A DNA stretch of 64,000 nucleotides, taken from NCBI GenBank assembly GCA_963723765.1, contig CAVRSD010000004.1, positions 62,001 through 126,000 on the forward strand. Reading direction: 5' to 3'. The position numbers and the translations under genes are program-made. This DNA is from DATBAX01 sp963723765 (lineage in GTDB: Bacteria > Acidobacteriota > Terriglobia > Terriglobales > Acidobacteriaceae). Below the pieces are notes generated by a model. It had not been told where the DNA came from. It was given only the letters and a program-made list of their open reading frames with translations, and did no database searches. Shown in pieces: positions 57,813 through 64,000 of the stretch (position 1 is the stretch's first letter; each line of letters starts with the position of its first letter).

Positions 57813-59582
57813 ATGCATTTAGTTGTTCACAGAGAAATCCCCGAAGACGAGCTTCTACGGCACCAATGGAATGGTCTGGTGCAGCAGATGGAGCGGCCGG
57901 AGGTCTTTTATACCTACGAGTGGGCATCGGCTGTGTACCGGGCCTATCGAATTCAGATAACTGCTCTGTTGCTGTTGGCCTATGAGCAAGATTCGTTGGT
58001 AGGGGTGGTTGCGCTGGCCACAGGACCCTCGCAAGAGACGGTTTTCCTCACCAGCACAACTGCGGATTATTGCGATTTCATTTGCCATCCCCAGCGTCGT
58101 GCAGAATTTTCGGACTCAGTTTTTGCGGAGCTGAGGAAGCTGAATACAGGAAGGTTGCGCCTGGCGAACCTGCCGGCCGACTCCGCAACTTCTGGTGCGC
58201 TAAATCAGGCTGCGCGCAAACATGGATATTCCATTTTTGCCCGCCCTGCGTATGCTTGCGCACAAGTTGTGATTGATTCTCCAGAGAGCCGGGCAGCAGT
58301 CAAGGAATCCGTGCAACGCAGAATGCGCCGCTATACCAAGGCGATGGGGAAAAAAGCCACTGTGAAGTTCATCCATTCCCGGTCGATCGATGAAATCGGA
58401 GTTGAGTTGCCAACATTCGCGAAGGCCCATGTGGCTCGATTTCTCGCTACCGGCCGCATCAGTAACCTTGCGCGTCCCGAACGCCGTGTTTTTCTCGATG
58501 AACTGGCCAGTTTATTGTCCGCAGCGGGCTGGGTCACACTCTCTCGATTGATGGTGGGTACGCAAACCGTGGCTTGGAACTACGGCTTCCAGTTCGGCGG
58601 AAGCTGGTTTTGGTATCAGCCGACATTTGCCACAGACTTTCAGCAGTATTCTCCCGGCTTGTGGCTGCTCTCGAAAATCGTCGAGGAATCCTGCGAAAAC
58701 ACGGAGCTGAGCGGCGTCGATCTGGGTCTTGGGGCGGAAGGTTATAAAGAACGATTGGCTACGGCGAGCCGCCAGACCCTTCATGTAACCGCCACGACCT
58801 CGGCACTTGGTTGCTGGAAGGAGCGCATTCGATACCATTCGGCGGCCGCCATTCAATCAGTTCCACGTTTGGAAGCTTGGGTGCGATCTGGAATACGCTA
58901 CGCTTCTTCGCTGAAGGCGCGACTAGGGGCGGAAGGGCTTTCAGGGTACATCCAAAATTCTCTCAGACGCTGTCAAAGACTCGTGAGTGATCGGTCCGAA
59001 TCTTTCTTCCTGGCATGGTCGCGAGAGGAATTTTTGCGCATGCGCCCTTCTGTGCGGTATTCATTGGCAATCCAGCCTGTTGATCTGGATCTGCTCGCTA
59101 GCGCTGTCATACATTATGTTGAGGACCCGGAGACGCTTGCATATTTATTACGTGCGGTTGATCGGCTTCTCTCAGCCGAAAGTCAAGGGTTCGCTCTCGT
59201 TACCAGCGAAGGCGTGCCGGTTCATTTTTGCTGGGTGACTAATTTCGAAAAATTCGTCACGGCGGAATTGAAGCATCCGATGACTGCGCCATCCTCGGAT
59301 TGTTCGCTGATTGTGGATTGCTGGACCCCGGCTTCAGTTCGCGGGCAAGGCTATTACCATGAGGCCATCGCCAGCGTAGCGTCGCACCTACACACGGCGG
59401 GGAAGTCTCCCTGGATACTCATCTCGGCTGCAAACGGCACCGCATTGGGCGGAGCTGAGAAAGCCGGCTTTGTAAGAATGTTCTCTTTGCTCCACAAACG
59501 ACTTTTGTTCACGCGTAAGGTGGTCGAGTCACGGTGCTCGACTGTCAACAGACCTGTGGTAGAAGTTTCTTCCGCCGCGTAG
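57813..59582 (+). CDS. double acyltransferase: CelD/BioF2-like domain fused to GNAT domain
   Basis: 589 residues. N-terminal part, about 1-330, is a CelD/BioF2-like acetyltransferase (FYTYEWASAVYRAYRIQITA, RRMRRYTKAMGKKATVKFIH, VAWNYGFQFGGSWFWYQPTF, LGLGAEGYKERLATASRQTL). A second domain from about 410 is GNAT-like (FALVTSEGVPVHFCWVTNF, SVRGQGYYHEAIASVASHLH, GAEKAGFVRMFSLLHKRLLF). Such enzymes acylate sugars or lipids during surface polymer assembly. Domain pairing in one protein is uncommon; substrates unknown. In the pse operon, spaced 18 bases from the deacetylase. Confidence 0.75.
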   Translation: MHLVVHREIPEDELLRHQWNGLVQQMERPEVFYTYEWASAVYRAYRIQITALLLLAYEQDSLVGVVALATGPSQETVFLTSTTADYCDFICHPQRRAEFSDSVFAELRKLNTGRLRLANLPADSATSGALNQAARKHGYSIFARPAYACAQVVIDSPESRAAVKESVQRRMRRYTKAMGKKATVKFIHSRSIDEIGVELPTFAKAHVARFLATGRISNLARPERRVFLDELASLLSAAGWVTLSRLMVGTQTVAWNYGFQFGGSWFWYQPTFATDFQQYSPGLWLLSKIVEESCENTELSGVDLGLGAEGYKERLATASRQTLHVTATTSALGCWKERIRYHSAAAIQSVPRLEAWVRSGIRYASSLKARLGAEGLSGYIQNSLRRCQRLVSDRSESFFLAWSREEFLRMRPSVRYSLAIQPVDLDLLASAVIHYVEDPETLAYLLRAVDRLLSAESQGFALVTSEGVPVHFCWVTNFEKFVTAELKHPMTAPSSDCSLIVDCWTPASVRGQGYYHEAIASVASHLHTAGKSPWILISAANGTALGGAEKAGFVRMFSLLHKRLLFTRKVVESRCSTVNRPVVEVSSAA

Positions 59583-59607
59583 AGAATTTTAGGAGAGCCC
59601 CACCGCC

Positions 59608-61350
59608 ATGAAAGTTTTGCTGCTTCATCCTGAGGACCAGTTTTCACGGCGCGATGCAGGTAAATGGGACTTGGTCGTTGATTTTGGGCGGGCTCCCGTT
59701 TCCACCTATGACAAATGGAAACGTCTAGCAGGGTGCCGGGTGATCAGTCTGTACGACTTCGCTTTAGAGGTCGAAGATCTTTATCACGCCAGGAAACTTT
59801 TACAACTAGGGATGGGCCACTTGGTGGATCGGATGGGGATCGATTGGTGGGACATCCTTTCGTTGGAAATCGTAGCCCAATTGCAGCAACTCATGCTGGT
59901 GCATCGGCTGGCGGATGACCTGACTGCAGATAGCGAGCTCTATGCAAGTCGTCCTTTTGCTCTGGCAGCCGCATTGCAAAGGTTATGTGGTGGACCTCTA
60001 ATAAGCCTGGGAAATGGTGCTGGGTCGGTGTTGCGGAGTCTCCGACACCACTCGGAAGCCTTCTCGAAGCTCAATGCAGTTCAAATCGTCCAAGTTTTGC
60101 AGGACAAATTTGACCCGAGACATACCATTCGCCGCCGTTTCGTTTTCCGTGAGCCTAGTGGGAAAACCCCCGTGGTTTTGCTGCCTTCCGCATACATCAA
60201 TGTCTCACGGGTGGCGGTGTCGTATGCGGCGTTGCTGCCAGATACCCAATTTCTGTTGGTATGCGCCCGCAGCAGCGGCGAGTTGAAATCGCTGCCCCTT
60301 AACGTGCGGATGGTATCACTGGATTCCTATTTCGCATCTACCAGCGAGTCCGAAACTGCGGAGCTCTTAAGAACTTGGAGTGTTCTGAGTGAGAAACTCA
60401 TTCGTGCAGCCGGTGAATTTGCGTCTGCGGAGGCCGTGGGGGTGCTGGCACGAATGCCGGAGTTGATTCGTTGGGGAATAGAGCTGCGGAATGCATGGAG
60501 CGGCGTTTTTGAATCGGAAAATATCGTCGGATGTTTGTGCGCGGATGATAGTAATCCCTACAGCAGAATTCCATTGATTCTCGCCAAAAGGAATGAGGTG
60601 TCCACGCTGGCCTGCCATCACGGGGCTCTCGATGCGTGGATGGCGATCAAGACGCAGCACGCCGATTTCTACCTGGCCAAGGGCGAGATGGAACGAGACT
60701 ATCTGGTGCGTATCTGCCGGGTTGCGTCACAGAAACTTACCCTGGGCGGGCCGCCGGCTTCGAATACTTCTTCTATAGAAGACCCAGATAACAGGTCCGG
60801 CCGGCCATGGCTGGTTTTCTTCACTGAGCCTTATCACGCTGCGGAATGGAGGACGGACGAAGTGTACCGTGAGCTCTTGCCAAGGCTGTCCGTACTGGCA
60901 CACGAGTGTGGACTTGAGCTCGTCTTCAAACTCCATCCCTTTGAGAGCGTCGAAGCTCATCGGCGTTTATTGAGAAGGCACTTGCCAAAATCCGAAGCTG
61001 CTCGAATTCAGGTAATCGCAGGAGCTCCATCTGTCGAACTTTGGCGTAAAACGAGTTTCGCCTTGACGGGGCAATCCTCAGTTGCCTTGGACTGTACTAC
61101 TCGGGGAATCCCCGTGTTCTTATGCTCGTGGCTGCGTGATTCTTTTTCTGGCTATGTCCAACAATATGCGAGGTTCGGAATTGGCCAGGAATTGAAGTCC
61201 GCCGAACAGATTTCCGATATTCCAAGGCTGCTGGAATTGCCATCTGGCCCGCGACCGTCAAAAAACAAATTGCGACAGCCCATGGATCCTGAAACGCTGC
61301 GAGAATTGCTTTGGGGGACTTCCGTATTCCCAGTTGCAGCTCAAGGTTAA
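59608..61350 (+). CDS. putative GT-B glycosyltransferase / surface-carbohydrate protein
   Basis: 580 residues, no signal peptide, starting MKVLLLHPEDQFSRRDAGKW. The C-terminal half has the feel of GT-B transferases acting on surface sugars: NEVSTLACHHGALDAWMAIK, ELVFKLHPFESVEAHRRLLR, FALTGQSSVALDCTTRGIPV, as in polysialyl/Kdo or CDP-glycerol-type enzymes. Its place after pseI and before wzx makes it the main candidate in this window for adding pseudaminic acid. I cannot assign the donor from sequence alone. Confidence 0.6.
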   Translation: MKVLLLHPEDQFSRRDAGKWDLVVDFGRAPVSTYDKWKRLAGCRVISLYDFALEVEDLYHARKLLQLGMGHLVDRMGIDWWDILSLEIVAQLQQLMLVHRLADDLTADSELYASRPFALAAALQRLCGGPLISLGNGAGSVLRSLRHHSEAFSKLNAVQIVQVLQDKFDPRHTIRRRFVFREPSGKTPVVLLPSAYINVSRVAVSYAALLPDTQFLLVCARSSGELKSLPLNVRMVSLDSYFASTSESETAELLRTWSVLSEKLIRAAGEFASAEAVGVLARMPELIRWGIELRNAWSGVFESENIVGCLCADDSNPYSRIPLILAKRNEVSTLACHHGALDAWMAIKTQHADFYLAKGEMERDYLVRICRVASQKLTLGGPPASNTSSIEDPDNRSGRPWLVFFTEPYHAAEWRTDEVYRELLPRLSVLAHECGLELVFKLHPFESVEAHRRLLRRHLPKSEAARIQVIAGAPSVELWRKTSFALTGQSSVALDCTTRGIPVFLCSWLRDSFSGYVQQYARFGIGQELKSAEQISDIPRLLELPSGPRPSKNKLRQPMDPETLRELLWGTSVFPVAAQG

Positions 61351-61358
61351 CTGCTTCT

Positions 61359-62963
61359 ATGCCGAACTCATCCACCGCGAAGAAAATGCCGCCTGCGGGT
61401 CCTGCTCTGGAGGTCCTGCCGGGCGCGAAAGATTCGCAGGATTTCCGGCGGCAAATGGGACACATCTCGCGACAGTCGTCCGTTTTCTTCGCCGGGACGA
61501 TTTTCACCGCCGCTGCTGGATATCTTTTCAAAATCTATCTCGCCAGAGTTCTGGGCGCGGAAGCGCTCGGCATCTATGCGTTAGGCATGACCGTAGTCGG
61601 TTTGGCGGGAGTGGTGGCCGCATTCGGCATCCCTGAGAGCGCGGCGCGTTTTGTTGCCAGTTACTCCGCTACTGCTCAGATGGGAAAGCTTCGTGGCTTC
61701 TTGTGGCACAGCCTCACGATACTGGCCATCTTAAATCTATTGGCTGGGACGGTATTGATCCTGGCCAGGCATTGGATCGCAACCAAGCTCTATCACACTC
61801 CTGAGCTGGAAAGGTTCATGCATTTCTTCATCATCATCATGTTTGTAGGCGCCTTTACAGCGTTCTTTGGACAGGCGTTGGCTGCGTACCGGGATGTCAC
61901 TCGCCGGACGATTATCACAAATTTAATCGGGACGCCCTTGACCATGATTCTAGCCATCGGGTTGTTGGCTACAGGATTCGGTCTACGGGGTTATTTAGTG
62001 GCGCAGGTGGTAAGCGGATTTGTAGTGGTCATTCTGCTGGCATGGACGGTGTGGCGCCTCACTCCCGTGGAGGCGCGCTTTTCTGTCGCTCCGCTACCAC
62101 CTCTTGAGCGAGAAGTGATTTCATTTGCAACTGTCCTGCTGGGAGTGCAAGCGCTGGAGTTTGTGTTGGCCCAAACGGATCGCGTGGCGCTCGGGATTTA
62201 CATGAACGCTCGTGAGGTTGGAATCTACTTTCTGGCAGCCACACTCACCGCCTTCATCCCGATCGTTCTACAGTCCGTGAATCAAATCTTTGCTCCGATG
62301 ATTGCTGAGTTGCATGCTCGTGGAAATCATGAATTACTTCGCCGCTTGTACCAGACGCTTACGAAATGGGTTTTGGGACTGACTATTCCGCTGGCCTTTA
62401 CTGTGATGGTATTTGCCCGTCCGCTGATGGGAATTTTTAGCGTTGAGTTTGCCAGCGGCTGGCCAGTTTTGATCATTGGGACGGCAGGTCAGTTAGTGAA
62501 CTGCGGAGTAGGATCGGTAGGGCTTCTATTACTGATGTCCGGTCAACAAGCACGTGTGATACGTGTCCAAATGTATGTAGCGGCTGCCACTGTGGCCTCG
62601 AATTTTTTATTGATACCAGTTTGGGGCTTGGTAGGAGCTGCAATTGCATCTGCGGCGGCAAATATCATGGTCAACCTGCTTTATTTGCGCGAAGTGCACA
62701 AGACGTTGGCGCTGTTGCCCTCAAAGAGAGGTTATATCTTTTTGATTTGGCCGAGCTCAGCCGCACTCGCCATAACAATATTTCTTCGCGTTGCCACGCG
62801 GGGACTTCATGTTCAGGCAGTGGCAATTGCTGTTACCTTGTTGTCAGCTTATGCCGTGTTTATTCTCGCGGCGATTGCGGTAGGCCTTGATCTGGACGAT
62901 AAGCTCATCGTCGATGCTGTTTGGGGCCGTGTCCTGAGTTTGCGCAAAGGAAGGGCGGTCTAA
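61359..62963 (+). CDS. wzx: Wzx-type oligosaccharide flippase
   Basis: 534 residues from ATG 61359. Twelve to fourteen spans of the MOP/polysaccharide-transporter fold: FFAGTIFTAAAGYLFKIYLA, RVLGAEALGIYALGMTVVGL, PESAARFVASYSA, SVNQIFAPMIAELHARGNHE. Moves lipid-linked repeat units across the inner membrane. It shares an A with the next small gene (TAATG). Likely partner of the Wzy/Wzc genes on the other strand. Confidence 0.87.
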   Translation: MPNSSTAKKMPPAGPALEVLPGAKDSQDFRRQMGHISRQSSVFFAGTIFTAAAGYLFKIYLARVLGAEALGIYALGMTVVGLAGVVAAFGIPESAARFVASYSATAQMGKLRGFLWHSLTILAILNLLAGTVLILARHWIATKLYHTPELERFMHFFIIIMFVGAFTAFFGQALAAYRDVTRRTIITNLIGTPLTMILAIGLLATGFGLRGYLVAQVVSGFVVVILLAWTVWRLTPVEARFSVAPLPPLEREVISFATVLLGVQALEFVLAQTDRVALGIYMNAREVGIYFLAATLTAFIPIVLQSVNQIFAPMIAELHARGNHELLRRLYQTLTKWVLGLTIPLAFTVMVFARPLMGIFSVEFASGWPVLIIGTAGQLVNCGVGSVGLLLLMSGQQARVIRVQMYVAAATVASNFLLIPVWGLVGAAIASAAANIMVNLLYLREVHKTLALLPSKRGYIFLIWPSSAALAITIFLRVATRGLHVQAVAIAVTLLSAYAVFILAAIAVGLDLDDKLIVDAVWGRVLSLRKGRAV

Positions 62964-63163
62964 TGAGTGAGGAGTGGCGACAGGTGAAACTCCCTGCCGA
63001 TCTTTGTTTGGCGGCGGAACGAAGATGGGGACGACAGTTCTCGACAATTGAAGAATTGTTGACCGTAGTATTGCGTCAACTTTCCAAAGATGAGGCGGCT
63101 GCAATGGACGAAGCTGAGCAACATGTGATCGAAGAACGACTCCGCGGTCTAGGTTACATATGA
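62963..63163 (+). CDS. small ribbon-helix-helix-like protein
   Basis: 66 residues, MSEEWRQVKLPADLCLAAER to the end EERLRGLGYI. The start overlaps the wzx stop (TAATG) and its stop overlaps the next ATG (ATGA), so translation is coupled on both sides. The pattern of a short strand then two helices (VKLPADLCLAAERRWGRQFS, TIEELLTVVLRQL) resembles ribbon-helix-helix proteins, and the ending is shared with many acidobacterial proteins. Function unknown; a regulatory or adaptor role is only a guess. Confidence 0.55.
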   Translation: MSEEWRQVKLPADLCLAAERRWGRQFSTIEELLTVVLRQLSKDEAAAMDEAEQHVIEERLRGLGYI

Positions 63164-64000
63164 TTCGTAATAATGCCGTATTGCTGACACCTGCTGCCGT
63201 CGCTTATCACCGGGAAGATTGTTTGTTCGCTGACGGCTTCGAGTTATTTGAAGCCAACCAGTTGACTGGCCAGGTGCTGCTAGAAATTGTCGATTTCCTC
63301 GATAGCCAGGATACCGCTCATCCTTTCCAGTTTCCCCAATGGGCCGGCTTGAAGAGTGGAGGATTTCCTGCTGGCACGTATTTTTCCGTCTTAAGAGAAC
63401 ACGGCAAAATCCGCTGGTTTGCGGGCTGCAGCACTTTGTATCACGCCGGGCGTCTGTTTCCATTTCTCCGCGCTCTTATCGTGACTCGAGGACCAGTTGG
63501 GGACATTGCCGCCTGGCGAATGGCCCTACCCGTCTTCATCGAAAAAGTCCGGGATGCGAATTTCGGCTATCTAGAAGTGAGTCCCGAGATAAATCGCTCG
63601 GACGCAAGCGAATTAGAACAACTATTCGAGGGCAGTGGATGGAAGCCTTCCCTCGATCAACGCAGTTCTCTTCGCCTTGATTTGACAAGGAATTTGGACT
63701 CCATCCTGGCAGGCTTTCGCAAGAGTACGCGTTACGAAGTACTCAGGGCGGAACGATCTGGAGTCAAGGTGGAAGTCTCTTTTCGTGATTCCGAAGTCGC
63801 ACAGTTTTTGGAGATTTACAAAGGACTAGCGGCGCGCAAGGGTTTCTCTCCTGACTCTCCGGGGAATTTGCGTCAGATCATTGACTGGCTGTCTGCCGCA
63901 CCCGACCGCGGAGCACTATGGCTCGCGCACCACGAAAAGAAGATCCTCGGCGGTGCGATTGTAGTGAGAGCCGGAAAGCGTTGTTGGTATGTATGGGGGG
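63160..64000 (+). CDS. FemAB/GNAT-like acyl or aminoacyl transferase, 3' end missing
   Basis: 280 residues visible from ATG 63160, then the window ends. FQFPQWAGLKSGGFPAGTYF, LRALIVTRGPVGDIAAWRMA, LRLDLTRNLDSILAGFRKST, RYEVLRAERSGVKVEVSFRD and WLAHHEKKILGGAIVVRAGK follow the FemAB/peptidoglycan-bridge and CelD-like pattern. It may add an amino-acid or acyl group to the surface glycan. ATGA overlap with the small gene before it. Confidence 0.72.
   Translation, partial: MIRNNAVLLTPAAVAYHREDCLFADGFELFEANQLTGQVLLEIVDFLDSQDTAHPFQFPQWAGLKSGGFPAGTYFSVLREHGKIRWFAGCSTLYHAGRLFPFLRALIVTRGPVGDIAAWRMALPVFIEKVRDANFGYLEVSPEINRSDASELEQLFEGSGWKPSLDQRSSLRLDLTRNLDSILAGFRKSTRYEVLRAERSGVKVEVSFRDSEVAQFLEIYKGLAARKGFSPDSPGNLRQIIDWLSAAPDRGALWLAHHEKKILGGAIVVRAGKRCWYVWG

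Overview
The window joins sequences from two unrelated bacteria. Bases 1 to about 19,612 are very GC-rich, with gene content and intergenic palindromes typical of Hyphomicrobiales (Bradyrhizobium/Rhodopseudomonas/Afipia-like Alphaproteobacteria). From about 19,640 to 64,000 the GC content is visibly lower and the genes look acidobacterial (carboxypeptidase-like TonB receptor, GH79 with a Tat-type signal, BY-kinase exopolysaccharide locus, SYLF protein). The genes on both sides of the join are truncated exactly there. The left part carries more than 20 frameshifts in otherwise well-conserved genes, while the right part has only a handful in 44 kb. A chimeric metagenomic contig is the simplest reading.

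Left part, 1-19.6 kb. On the minus strand: a partial pyroglutamyl peptidase, meaB, and then a four-gene unit of a thiocyanate-dehydrogenase/NosZ-like copper beta-propeller enzyme, an FtsX-type permease, an ABC ATPase and a small coiled-coil membrane protein. Next come a membrane protein with a J-like domain (+) and an exported hydrolase (-). These are followed by methylmalonyl-CoA mutase (mutA-mutB), folP-folB-folK and two small conserved proteins, all on the minus strand. A DUF853 HerA-like ATPase and an M20 dipeptidase (+) and the 3' half of a family 39 glycosyltransferase (-) complete this part.

Right part, 19.6-45 kb. Xylulokinase (truncated and frameshifted), an esterase, a VOC protein, a MacB-type ABC exporter plus an MsbA-like exporter, a GH20 hexosaminidase, a prolyl oligopeptidase, tRNA-Asn, a metallophosphoesterase, a broken membrane-protein gene, a SYLF lipid-binding protein, an APC permease, an AI-2E/PerM protein with an unusual C-terminal extension, a GH79 glycosidase, a TonB-dependent receptor, and an ECF sigma factor followed by a zinc-finger anti-sigma-like protein and a FecR-like secreted protein.

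Right part, 45-64 kb, is a surface-polysaccharide region. On the minus strand are a Wzc-like tyrosine autokinase, a TPR/carbohydrate-binding protein and a Wzy/WaaL-type ligase. Diverging from it is a tightly packed plus-strand operon: pseB, pseC, pseF, a pseG-GNAT fusion (probable PseG-PseH), a WbqC family gene, pseI, a polysaccharide deacetylase, a double acyltransferase, a candidate glycosyltransferase, a Wzx flippase, a tiny ribbon-helix-helix-like protein and a FemAB/GNAT-like protein running off the end. Together these encode all six steps to CMP-pseudaminic acid, with the acetyltransferase step supplied by a fused domain, plus assembly and export functions.

The two items most worth pursuing are the TcDH-like enzyme with its private ABC system (left part) and the acidobacterial pseudaminic-acid locus (right part).
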